From the NCBI RefSeq assembly GCF_000382345.1, contig NZ_KB908102.1, positions 16,574 through 80,573 on the forward strand: a DNA stretch of 64,000 nt, written 5' to 3'. This document shows positions 44,813 through 52,670 of this stretch, in pieces. Under the pieces are notes generated by a model, which ran no database searches, was not told where the DNA came from, and saw only the letters and a list, made by a program, of their open reading frames with translations. Numbering within the stretch: the first letter of the stretch is position 1; each line of letters begins with the position of its first letter. This stretch comes from Massilia niastensis DSM 21313 (lineage in GTDB: Bacteria; Pseudomonadota; Gammaproteobacteria; Burkholderiales; Burkholderiaceae_D). The translations under genes were made by a program, and so were the position numbers.

Positions 44813-45313
44813 ATGCAAACGACGCTCTCGGCGGGTTTCATCCTCGCCGTCGTGTTGTGGGGCATCCTCGCACCCGACAACATGTCTTCCGTTTTCGACA
44901 CCGCGCTCGCGCTCATCACCCGCAACTTCGGCTGGATGTACCTGTGGATCGTCCTGGGACTGGTCCTGTTCGCACTGTTCGTCGCCACCAGCCGCTACGG
45001 CAATCTCAGGCTTGGCGGCGAGGACGAGGAACCGGAGTTTTCGGTCGGCAGCTGGTTCGCCATGCTGTTTGCGGCCGGCATGGGCATCGGGCTGGTCTGG
45101 GGAACACTGATCGCCGGCATCGCCATCAGCCTGTTGCTGGCGGGCGGCCTGAAAGCGGTGCAGACGGCCACCATCGTCTTTGCGCTGCCCTTTACCCTGG
45201 TCATCGTGCTGATGGTCATTGCCTTGTGGCGCGCCCTGCGCCAGGACTGGAGCGAGCATGTCGTGCGCGAGCGCGAACTGCGGCGCCGCATGCGCCGGAT
45301 GGTGGAGACCTGA
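44813..45313 (+). pseudogene. BCCT (choline/betaine/carnitine) transporter with internal deletion
   Basis: 166 residues in one frame, start at the ATG at 44813 (AGGAG 5 bases upstream). Residues 1-95 match the N-terminus of BetT-type transporters (FGWMYL, SRYGNLRLG, FSVGSWFAMLFAAGMGIGLV). From about residue 96 (WGTLIAGIAISLLLAGGLKAVQTATIV, cited in part) it matches the last TM part and C-terminus of the same family. About 350-400 residues (middle TM helices and substrate site) are missing, so transport is unlikely. Both ends fit the frame, so one recombination event may have joined them. Confidence 0.8.
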
Positions 45314-45503
45314 GCAAGGCTGCGTGTCGCCCTCATGCCAAATGAGAGAAGTGTCGATGGCGTCTTGGATGGGAAGATGGTCTAATTTCTGTGTCCACAG
45401 GCTTGGCCTGGAAGCCAGCAGCGCGTCGTCCCCACGTGGCCAGGCCTTCGCCGCAGCGTTGTCGCGGCGACCTGTCCGGGACGAATATCTCAAGGAGACT
45501 GCA

Positions 45504-46379
45504 ATGACCCAGCCACTCCAGCCATCATCTTCATCCCAGCAAGGAAGCGACGCGGCGCCACCCGACCTGGCCGCAATCAAGCAGCGCCAGCAGGCAACCT
45601 GGGCGAGCGGCGACTTCGCCATCGTCGGCGTCACACTCCAGATCGTCGGCGAGTCGCTCGCCGAGGCCGCCAACATCTGCGCCGGCGAGCGCGTGATCGA
45701 TATCGCCGCCGGCAACGGCAATGCCACGCTCGCCGCCGCCCGCCGGTGGGCCCACGTCACCTCGACCGACTATGTGCCGGCGCTGCTCGACAAGGGCCGC
45801 ACGCGCGCCGCCGCCGAAGGCCTGGCCGTCGACTTCCGCGAAGCCGATGCGGAAGCGCTGCCGTATCCCGACGGCAGCTTCGACGTGGCGCTGTCCACCT
45901 TCGGCATCATGTTCACGCCGGATCATGCCCGCGCGGCCAACGAAATGTGCCGGGTGGTGCGTCCCGGCGGCCGCATGGGCATGGCGAACTGGACACCGGA
46001 TGGCTTCATCGGGCAATTGTTCAAGACGATAGGCAAGCATATGCCGCCGCCGGCCGGGCTGAAATCGCCCTCGCTGTGGGGATCCGAAGAGTATCTGAAC
46101 CAGCTGTTCGGCGCCACTGCCCAGATCTCCCGGGCGGAGCAAAAAGTCTTCAATTTCCGCTATGCCTCCGCCGACCACTGGCTGCAGGTGTTCCGCGCCT
46201 ACTACGGCCCCATCCACAAGGCGTTTTCCATCCTCGATGTCGATGCCGGCAAGGCGCTGGAACAGGACATCCTCGCCTTGCTCGGCCATTTCAATACGGC
46301 AGGGCAGAATTCGCTGGTGGTGCCGGCGGAATACCTGGAAGTCGTGCTGACCAGGCGCGCACCGGCGGCGCTGCACTAG
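45504..46379 (+). CDS. Class I SAM-dependent methyltransferase
   Basis: 291 residues from the ATG at 45504 (AAGGAG upstream). Rossmann methyltransferase with motif I VIDIAAGNGNATLAAA (about 70-85), STDYVPALLDKGR, motif II/III region YPDGSFDVALSTFGIMF, and VRPGGRMGMANWTPDGFIG. The C-terminal part (from about 175) is a substrate-specific region with FNFRYASADHWLQVFRAYYG. Acceptor unknown, small-molecule methylation most likely. Stands alone. Confidence 0.88.
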   Translation: MTQPLQPSSSSQQGSDAAPPDLAAIKQRQQATWASGDFAIVGVTLQIVGESLAEAANICAGERVIDIAAGNGNATLAAARRWAHVTSTDYVPALLDKGRTRAAAEGLAVDFREADAEALPYPDGSFDVALSTFGIMFTPDHARAANEMCRVVRPGGRMGMANWTPDGFIGQLFKTIGKHMPPPAGLKSPSLWGSEEYLNQLFGATAQISRAEQKVFNFRYASADHWLQVFRAYYGPIHKAFSILDVDAGKALEQDILALLGHFNTAGQNSLVVPAEYLEVVLTRRAPAALH

Positions 46380-46411
46380 GAACCCGGGCAGGACCGGGCC
46401 GGGAAACGACA

Positions 46412-46435
46412 ACGCCAACCGGCATCGGTTGGCGT
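46412..46435. terminator. Hairpin between convergent genes
   Basis: ACGCCAACCG-gcat-CGGTTGGCGT, a perfect 10-bp stem without a T run, between the methyltransferase stop and the end of the minus-strand host-attachment-type gene. Likely terminator for both. Confidence 0.6.
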
Positions 46436-46459
46436 CAATGGGAACTTCCTGGCTCGGCC

Positions 46460-46966
46460 TTACTCGGGCTTGTTCTGCTGCGCCTGCAAGTGCGCGCGCA
46501 GGTCCTGCGCATTGGAGTGCGTATAGTCCTTGTTGAACTCGAGCTTGATCAGCTGCTTGATCTGCGGGTCCAGGTTGGAGCGCAGGACGCCGAGGAACTG
46601 CGGCGAGGCGGAGAGGACCAGCTTCTGGAAGCGGCCTTCGCCGTGTGCCTGCACGAGATAGTTCGAAATCTCCTTGGCGAACAGCTCGGCTTCATGCTCG
46701 GCTGGCGTTTGCGCCGGCTGGTACAACTTGTTGGGCGCGCCGGCCTTGGCATTGTGTGCGAATCCCGCCGCTTCCGAGCCGCCGATGCCGTGACTGCTGC
46801 TGGTCGCGGCCGTGGGACCCATCTTGTCCGATACCGCTTCCGTCACGCGCAGGCGCGCGGCGGCGTTGACCATGTCCTCGATTTCTTGCAGCGGCGCTGC
46901 CGGGTCGGACTCCGAAAAGAACCTCGCACGGCCTGCATTGGCCGAGATAATCCAGGTTGTTTGCAT
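46460..46966 (-). CDS. Host attachment protein family (AtsE-like)
   Basis: 168 residues from the ATG at 46966 (GGGG-rich site 6-10 bases upstream). Starts with the beta-strand WIISANAGRARFF, then DMVNAAARLR and an interior with FQKLVLSASPQFLGVLRSNLD, as in the Host_attach family (eRF1-like fold) found in many proteobacteria. The family name comes from one plant-attachment mutant; its biochemical role is unknown. Divergent from the M13 peptidase. Confidence 0.8.
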   Translation of the reverse strand: MQTTWIISANAGRARFFSESDPAAPLQEIEDMVNAAARLRVTEAVSDKMGPTAATSSSHGIGGSEAAGFAHNAKAGAPNKLYQPAQTPAEHEAELFAKEISNYLVQAHGEGRFQKLVLSASPQFLGVLRSNLDPQIKQLIKLEFNKDYTHSNAQDLRAHLQAQQNKPE

Positions 46967-47438
46967 GCTGCCCCCTGTGAGTATATGAATCGTGAGCCTG
47001 TACGGTCCCGCAGCAGGGCGGCGCGGCCCCGGCCGGGAACGAACAAGCGCTATGGACCGGCAATCGGCAACAGCATGGCGCATCGGGAAGACTGATGACG
47101 CCGGGCAGGAGCCCGTGCTCGAACAGCGGCCAGGCCCCATCCGCTTGCCGATCAAGGTGTCGGCCCAGTATAGCCCCGGTTCCGGATACCCGGCGCACCG
47201 CCGCCGCCGGGCGCGCGCGCGGCATGGCGGAAGGCGCCGTTTGGCTTTGCAGTATGGCAAGACAAGCATGCTGCGGGTCGTATTTTCCGGAAAGGCGAGA
47301 GCGTGTGCATGGCGCATACCGCCTGTACGGACAGGCTTTCCGCGATACCGCATGCATATCCAAATGGACTTGGCGGGCTCCGCCGTTTGGATTAGCATCC
47401 GACGATTCCCAACAATTATTCCAACAAGGAGAGAGACC
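46967..47438. other. 472-bp divergent intergenic region
   Basis: No supported protein or RNA gene. Contains a short hairpin GCCTGT-ACGG-ACAGGC (47321-47336) and alternating CG runs. It should hold promoters for the host-attachment-type gene (-) and the M13 peptidase (+), but I could not place them. Confidence 0.6.
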
Positions 47439-49511
47439 ATGAAGCGTAAGCTGTGCAGCAGTGTGATCGCGGGGCTGTTCGCAGTCGCTGCCCATGCCGG
47501 CGCGCATGACGCGGCGGCGCCCAGCGTGGCGCCGTCGGCGGCGGCGGCCAGGGCGGTGTCCGGTATCGATGTCGCGGCGATGGACGGCGGCGTGCGCGCG
47601 CAGGACGACTTCTTCCGCTACACCCAGGGCAAATGGCTGAAGGACGTCGATATCCCGTCGGACCGTTCCAGCTGGGGCGCCTTCAACATCGCCCAGGACC
47701 AGGTCGAGCAGCAGCTGCGCACGATCGTCGAGGAAGCCGCTGCCATGAAGGACGCGCCCCCCGGCTCCGACGCCCGCAAGATGGGCGACTACTACGCCAG
47801 CTACGTGGACGAGCAGCGCCGCAACGAACTGGGCCTGGCGCCGCTGAAGGCCGATCTGGCACGCATCGCGGCGCTGGACGACAGGCGCGCGCTGGCGCCG
47901 CTGATGGCGCGCTTCTCGCGCATCGGCGCAGGCGGCCCGCTCGATATGTACATTCACCAGGACAACAAGGATTCGACCCGCTACGTCCTCGACATCGCGC
48001 AATCGGGCCTGGGCATGCCGGACCGCGACTACTACCTGTCGCAGGACGACGCGCGCCTGAAGGACATCCGCGCCAGGTACCAGGTCCATGTGGAGAAGAT
48101 GCTGGCGCTGGCCGGCCACCCCGATGCCGCGGCCAAGGCGCAGCAGATCGTGGCGCTGGAGACCGAGCTCGCGCGCGTGCAATGGAGCGCGGTCGAGAAC
48201 CGCGATCCGGTCAAGGCCTACAACAAGTTCAGCCTGGCGCAGATGCAGGCCGTGATGCCCGGTTTCGACTGGGACGCCTACCTGAAGGACATCGGCGCCG
48301 CCGGCAAGGTCGATTCGCTGATCGTCAGCCAGCCGAGCTACCTGGCCGCACTCGGCAAGCTGATCGCAGCCACCCCCATGAGCACGTGGAAACCGTATTT
48401 CGAATTCCGCCTGCTGAGCGCCTACGCGCCCTACCTGTCGCAGCCCTTCGTGGACGAGAGCTTCGCCTTCCGCGGCAGCGTGCTGTCCGGCGCCAAGGTG
48501 AACCGCCCGCTGGAAAAGCGCGCGATCGCCCAGATCAACCGTGACCTGAGCGAAGTGGTCGGCAAGGCCTACGTCGCCCGGCATTTCCCGGCCGAGCGCA
48601 AGCAGCAGGTCGAGGACATGGCGAAGAACTTCATCGCCGCCTTCCGCGAAGGCATCGAGACGCTCGACTGGATGACCCCCGAGACCAAGCAGCAGGCCCG
48701 GATCAAGCTGTCGAAGATCAGCGTGAAGATCGGCTATCCGGACAAGTGGCGCGATTATTCGGCGCTGGCGATCGCACGCGGCGACCTGGTCGGCAACGTG
48801 ATGCGCTCGCGCGAGTTCGCCCACGAGGTCGAGGTGAAACGCCTCGGCAAGCCGGTCGACCGCAGCATCTGGAGCATGTCGCCGCAGACCGTCAACGCCT
48901 ACTACAACCCGGAACTGAACGAAGTCGTGTTCCCGGCGGCGCGCCTGCAGTATCCGCTGTACGACGCGAACGCCGAACCGGCGGTGAACTATGGCGCGGT
49001 CGGCATCTCGATCGGCCACGAGATCAGCCACGCGTTCGACGACCAGGGCGCGCAGTTCGACGGCGACGGCAACCTGCGCAACTGGTGGGCCAGGCAGGAT
49101 GCGGAGCAGTTCGCGGCGCGCGGCAAGGTGCTGGTCGCGCAGTATGGCGCCTACAGCCCGCTGCCGGGCTACAAGCTGAACGGCGAACTGACCCTGGGCG
49201 AGAACATCGCCGACAACGCCGGCGCCATCATGGCCAGCCGCGCCTACAAGATCTACCTGGCCGGCAGGCCGGGACCGGTGATCGACGGCTTCACCGCCGA
49301 GCAGCGCCTGTTCATGGGCCTGGCCCAGGCGCGCCGCGGCAAGGCGCGCGACGCCAGCCTGATCGCCCAGATCAAGGCCGATCCGCACTCGCCGGCGGAA
49401 TTCCGCGTCAACGGCAGCCTGCGCAACCATCCGGGCTTCTACGAAGCCTTCGGCGTCAAGCCGGGCGACAAGATGTACCTGGCGCCGCAGGACCGCGTGA
49501 TCTTCTGGTAA
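47439..49511 (+). CDS. Secreted M13 family zinc metallopeptidase (neprilysin-like)
   Basis: 690 residues; AAGGAGAGAGACC before the ATG. Sec signal about 1-22 (AHAGA). M13 N-terminal domain (about 50-430) then peptidase domain with NAYYNPELNEVVFPA, HEISHAFDDQG (two zinc His and catalytic Glu, near 530), GENIADNAG (third ligand Glu) and the C-terminal RVNGSLRNHPGFYEAFGVKPGD. All catalytic residues intact. Periplasmic or secreted peptidase acting on short peptides; it lacks a TM anchor. Stands alone. Confidence 0.93.
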   Translation: MKRKLCSSVIAGLFAVAAHAGAHDAAAPSVAPSAAAARAVSGIDVAAMDGGVRAQDDFFRYTQGKWLKDVDIPSDRSSWGAFNIAQDQVEQQLRTIVEEAAAMKDAPPGSDARKMGDYYASYVDEQRRNELGLAPLKADLARIAALDDRRALAPLMARFSRIGAGGPLDMYIHQDNKDSTRYVLDIAQSGLGMPDRDYYLSQDDARLKDIRARYQVHVEKMLALAGHPDAAAKAQQIVALETELARVQWSAVENRDPVKAYNKFSLAQMQAVMPGFDWDAYLKDIGAAGKVDSLIVSQPSYLAALGKLIAATPMSTWKPYFEFRLLSAYAPYLSQPFVDESFAFRGSVLSGAKVNRPLEKRAIAQINRDLSEVVGKAYVARHFPAERKQQVEDMAKNFIAAFREGIETLDWMTPETKQQARIKLSKISVKIGYPDKWRDYSALAIARGDLVGNVMRSREFAHEVEVKRLGKPVDRSIWSMSPQTVNAYYNPELNEVVFPAARLQYPLYDANAEPAVNYGAVGISIGHEISHAFDDQGAQFDGDGNLRNWWARQDAEQFAARGKVLVAQYGAYSPLPGYKLNGELTLGENIADNAGAIMASRAYKIYLAGRPGPVIDGFTAEQRLFMGLAQARRGKARDASLIAQIKADPHSPAEFRVNGSLRNHPGFYEAFGVKPGDKMYLAPQDRVIFW

Positions 49512-49518
49512 GCATGGC

Positions 49519-49573
49519 GACGCCGGCCGCCAGGCCGGTGTCGCGTTCCGGGCGCCGGGCAGCCGGCGCCCGG
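49519..49573. terminator. Two hairpins between convergent genes
   Basis: GACGCCGGCC-N4-GGCCGGTGTC (49519-49542) followed by a perfect 11-bp stem CCGGGCGCCGG-gcag-CCGGCGCCCGG (49548-49573), between the M13 and ohr genes. No T tract, so strength is uncertain. Confidence 0.55.
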
Positions 49574-49596
49574 CTTGCTTCAGGGTCGCCCAAGCA

Positions 49597-50052
49597 TCAG
49601 GCGGTGACCACGTTCAGGGCCACGTCGATGTTGCCGCGGGTGGCTTTCGAGTACGGGCACATGGCGTCGGCAGCGTGTGCAATCGCGGTGGCCACCTCGT
49701 GGTCGAGGCCGGGCACGATCAGGTTCAGGCGCGCCTGCAGGAAGTACTCGTTGCCGCCCGCACCCAGGTCCACCTCGATTTCCACCGCGGTGTCGGCCGG
49801 CAGGATCACTTTCTTTTGCTTGGCCACGATGCCGACGGCGGCGCTGTAGCAGGCCGACCAGGCGCCGGCGAAGAGCTGCTCGGCGGTCGGGTGGGCGCCG
49901 ACTTCAGCGAAGCGGTAGGCGGGGGCGGCGCTGTTGCCGGGTACGCTCAGGTCGATGTTCAGCTTGCCTTCGTGGTTGCCCGAAATGATCTCGGCGTCGG
50001 CGCCGGTGGTGCGGGTTTTGCCGGTGGCCAGTACTTGCTTGATTTTGCTCAT
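49597..50052 (-). CDS. ohr: Organic hydroperoxide resistance protein, copy A (downstream)
   Basis: 151 residues from the ATG at 50052. Ohr/OsmC-fold peroxidase with catalytic cysteines in FAGAWSACYSAA (Cys68) and ADAMCPYSKATRGN (Cys about 132), plus Arg and Glu neighbours. Ohr reduces organic hydroperoxides using lipoyl thiols. It is 140/151 identical to the next gene upstream, so a recent tandem duplication. Its upstream region is a degenerate copy of copy B's promoter region: ATCGGTAGCGCT (50077) and ATCGCGCGCTAC (50092) where copy B has ATCGGTACCGAT and ATCGGTTTCGAT. Confidence 0.93.
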   Translation of the reverse strand: MSKIKQVLATGKTRTTGADAEIISGNHEGKLNIDLSVPGNSAAPAYRFAEVGAHPTAEQLFAGAWSACYSAAVGIVAKQKKVILPADTAVEIEVDLGAGGNEYFLQARLNLIVPGLDHEVATAIAHAADAMCPYSKATRGNIDVALNVVTA

Positions 50053-50120
50053 GATGGTGTCCTTTGATGGTTGTGTATCGGTAGCGCTCAAATCGCGCGC
50101 TACTGTTTTGCTATGCAAGA

Positions 50121-50576
50121 TCAGGCGGTGATGACGTTCAGGGCCACGTCGATGTTGCCGCGGGTGGCTTTCGAGTACGGGCACATGGCGTCGGCAGCGT
50201 GCGCAACCGCGGTGGCCACCTCGTGGTCGAGGCCGGGCACGATCAGGGTCAGGCGCGCCTGCAGGAAGTACTCGTTGCCGCCCGCGCCCAGGTCCACCTC
50301 GATTTCCACCGCGGTGTCGGCCGGCAGGATCACTTGCTTTTGCTTGGCCACGATGCCGACGGCGGCGATGTAGCAGGCCGACCAGGCGCCGGCGAAGAGC
50401 TGCTCGGCGGTCGGGTGGGCGCCGACTTCATCGAACAGGTAGGAAGGGGCGGCGCTGTTGCCAGGGACGCTCAGATTAATGTTCAGCTTGCCTTCGTGGT
50501 TGCCCGAAATGATCTCGGCGTCGCTGCCGATGGTGCGGGTTTTGCCGGTGGCCAGTACTTGTTTAATCTTGCTCAT
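50121..50576 (-). CDS. ohr: Organic hydroperoxide resistance protein, copy B
   Basis: 151 residues from the ATG at 50576. Same fold as copy A with both redox Cys (AWSACYIAA and DAMCPYSKATRGN). Differences from copy A: T16I, A18S, D34N, A45S, R47L, A49D, S70I, K80Q, N110T, I124V, V149I (A to B). Unlike copy A it has a strong promoter (-35 TTGACA, -10 TATACT) and intact palindromes behind it, so it is the better regulated copy. Copy A probably lies on the same transcript, 68 bp further along. Confidence 0.93.
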   Translation of the reverse strand: MSKIKQVLATGKTRTIGSDAEIISGNHEGKLNINLSVPGNSAAPSYLFDEVGAHPTAEQLFAGAWSACYIAAVGIVAKQKQVILPADTAVEIEVDLGAGGNEYFLQARLTLIVPGLDHEVATAVAHAADAMCPYSKATRGNIDVALNVITA

Positions 50577-50607
50577 GATTACGTCCTTTAAGTGTCGGTG
50601 GGTTTTA

Positions 50608-50634
50608 ATCGGTACCGATCAAATCGGTTTCGAT
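50608..50634 (-). promoter_or_regulatory. Paired operator-like palindromes of ohr copy B
   Basis: ATCGGTACCGAT (50608-50619, perfect 12-bp palindrome) and ATCGGTTTCGAT (50623-50634), with a 15-bp step. On the minus strand they lie just after the -10 box, over the likely transcription start, as expected for a repressor. The sequence differs from the classical AT-rich OhrR site. Confidence 0.6.
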
Positions 50635-50640
50635 GTGAGG

Positions 50641-50668
50641 AGTATAGCCGTATCTTTGAGGGTGTCAA
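50641..50668 (-). promoter_or_regulatory. Sigma70-type promoter of ohr copy B
   Basis: Read on the minus strand: TTGACA (50663-50668), 16-base spacer, TATACT (50641-50646). A perfect -35 and a 5/6 -10 make it the best promoter seen in the window. It is followed by the two palindromes and then the ATG at 50576. Confidence 0.75.
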
Positions 50669-50775
50669 GCGCTTTCGATGGCAGCGCATGCGATTTATTT
50701 TTGGCCCGCACGTTTGCCTTTCAGTCAAGGAACGGCCCGGCATTACAATGAGCACAAGTCTTCAAGGAACCAGCC

Positions 50776-51924
50776 ATGCGTTGTCCCGCCCTCATCGTCT
50801 TCTTCCTGCTTTCCCTGGCGGTCGCGCCCTGTGCGCACGCACAATCCGACATCAGGATCGGCAGCGCATCGCCGCTGTCCGGTCCCGGCGCGCACCAGGG
50901 CAAGGACATCGAGAACGGGGCGCGCATGGCGATCGACGACCTCAACGCCAGGGGCCTCACGATCGGCGGGAAGAAGGTCAGGTGGGTACTGGCGGCCGAG
51001 GACGACGGCAGCGATCCGAGGATGGGGACGGCCGTCGCGCAAAAGCTGGTCGATGCGGGCGTGGCGGCGGTGGTCGGCCACCTGAACTCGGGCACCACGG
51101 TGCCGGCGTCGAAGATTTACGCGAATGCCGGCATCCCCCAGATCTCGCCGGCCGCCACCACGCCGCTGTACACGCACCAGGGGTTCAAGACCGCGTTCCG
51201 GATCGTGGCCAACGACAACCTGGTCGGACGCACGCTGGCGCGCTACTCGATCGACACGCTCAAGGCGAAGAAGATCGCGGTCATCGACGACCGCACGGCC
51301 TTCGGCCAGGGACTGGCCGACGAATTCGTCAAGGGCGTGAAAAGCGCCGGCGGCGCGGCATCCATCGTCAGCCGCCAGTTCACCAACGACAGGGCGACCG
51401 ATTTCAGCGCCATCCTGACGCAGATCCGTGCACGCGATCCCGATGTGATTTTCTACGGCGGCATGGATGCGGTGGCCGGACCCATGCTCAAGCAGATGAA
51501 GGCGCTCGGCATCCAGGCCAGGCTGGTCTCGGGTGACGGCATCTGTTCCGAAAAGCTGCCGCTGCTGGCGGGCGACGCGCTGGGCGACGACAAGGTGATC
51601 TGCGTGGTCGCGGGCGGCGTCAGCGGCCCGCAGGAAGCCGGCTATGCCGCCTTCACCGAGCGCTATCGCCAGCGCTACAAGATCGAACTCCAGACCTACG
51701 CACCCTATGCGTACGACGCGGTGATGGTGTTTGCCGCGGCGATGCAGCAGGCCCAGTCGTCCGATCCGGCCAGCTTCCTGCCCGCGCTGGCGAACATCCG
51801 GCATGAGGGAATCACCGGCACCATCGCCTTCGACGCCAGGGGCGACCTGCGCGATGCCGCACTCACGCTGTTCACCTACCGCAAGGGCAGGAAGACCAAG
51901 CTCCAGGTGGTGCGGGCGAAGTAA
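50776..51924 (+). CDS. Branched-chain amino acid-type periplasmic binding protein
   Basis: 382 residues. Sec signal about 1-23 (AHAQ). Type-I periplasmic binding fold of the LivJ/LivK class: IRIGSASPLSGPGAHQGKDIENGARMAIDD (cited partly), AAVVGHLNSGTTVPASKIYANAGIPQISPAATTP, and FRIVANDNLVGRTLARY. No permease or ATPase gene is adjacent, so it is an orphan binding protein, possibly a chemoreceptor or shared-transporter partner. The region before 50776 holds the ohr promoter (minus strand). Confidence 0.9.
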   Translation: MRCPALIVFFLLSLAVAPCAHAQSDIRIGSASPLSGPGAHQGKDIENGARMAIDDLNARGLTIGGKKVRWVLAAEDDGSDPRMGTAVAQKLVDAGVAAVVGHLNSGTTVPASKIYANAGIPQISPAATTPLYTHQGFKTAFRIVANDNLVGRTLARYSIDTLKAKKIAVIDDRTAFGQGLADEFVKGVKSAGGAASIVSRQFTNDRATDFSAILTQIRARDPDVIFYGGMDAVAGPMLKQMKALGIQARLVSGDGICSEKLPLLAGDALGDDKVICVVAGGVSGPQEAGYAAFTERYRQRYKIELQTYAPYAYDAVMVFAAAMQQAQSSDPASFLPALANIRHEGITGTIAFDARGDLRDAALTLFTYRKGRKTKLQVVRAK

Positions 51925-52004
51925 GGGATCTTAAGATTCGATTCATCTTGCCGGGGCACACTCGGCAGCGATGTCCGTATGCCACTTTCCAATCGGGTCC
52001 CGTC

Positions 52005-52670
52005 ATGCGTATTCTGCTGGTCGAAGATGATATTTCCCTGGGCGAGACCATCCTCGCGTGGCTGCGGCTGGACCAGCACGCGGTGGACTGGGTGCAGCGC
52101 GGCGATTCCGCCCATACCGCCCTGCAGACCCACCATTACGATTGCGTGCTGCTCGATCGCGGCCTGCCGGGCCTGTCCGGCGACGCCTTGCTGGCCACCC
52201 TGCGCGCGGCGGGAAACCACGTCCCGGTCATCCTGATCACCGCCTTCAACGCGCTGGCGGACCGGGTCGAAGGGCTGGACCTGGGCGCCGACGATTACCT
52301 GGTCAAGCCGTTCGAGCTGGAGGAAATGTCGGCCCGCATCCGGGCCGCGGTCCGGCGCAGCGCCAACCAGGTGAGCAATGAGCTGGCGCACGCCGGCATC
52401 GTCCTCAACCTGGAGACCAGGCAGGCCAGCCTGGAAGGACGGCCGGTCGCGCTGACCGCGCGCGAATACCACGTGCTGTATGCGCTCATGCTGCGCAAGA
52501 ACAGCATCGTCACCCGCGCCCAGATCGAGGAAACGCTGTATGGCTGGGGCGATGAGGTGGAGAGCAACGCCATCGAGGTGTACATCCACAACCTGCGCAA
52601 GAAGCTGGGCAGCGACAGCATCGTCACCGTGCGCGGCCTCGGCTACCGCCTGAAGAACGATGGCGGCTGA
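52005..52670 (+). CDS. OmpR-family response regulator (QseB-like)
   Basis: 221 residues from the ATG at 52005. Receiver with EDD (7-9), phospho-acceptor D51 in VLLDRGLPGLSG and the Lys of YLVKPFELEE. C-terminal winged helix (about 125-215) with LTAREYHVLYALML and NAIEVYIHNLRKKLG, QseB-type DNA binding. Overlaps the kinase gene start by 11 bp, so both are in one operon. The YgiW-like gene downstream matches the QseBC/YgiW layout of enterics. Confidence 0.93.
   Translation: MRILLVEDDISLGETILAWLRLDQHAVDWVQRGDSAHTALQTHHYDCVLLDRGLPGLSGDALLATLRAAGNHVPVILITAFNALADRVEGLDLGADDYLVKPFELEEMSARIRAAVRRSANQVSNELAHAGIVLNLETRQASLEGRPVALTAREYHVLYALMLRKNSIVTRAQIEETLYGWGDEVESNAIEVYIHNLRKKLGSDSIVTVRGLGYRLKNDGG

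Noticed and set aside
45314..45503. Short frames between the BCCT remnant and the methyltransferase
   Set aside because: No ribosome site or homology; probably the 3' remains and promoter region.
46692..49430. About 900-codon minus frame over the M13 peptidase
   Set aside because: No motif, antisense to a gene with intact HEISH and GENIADNAG.
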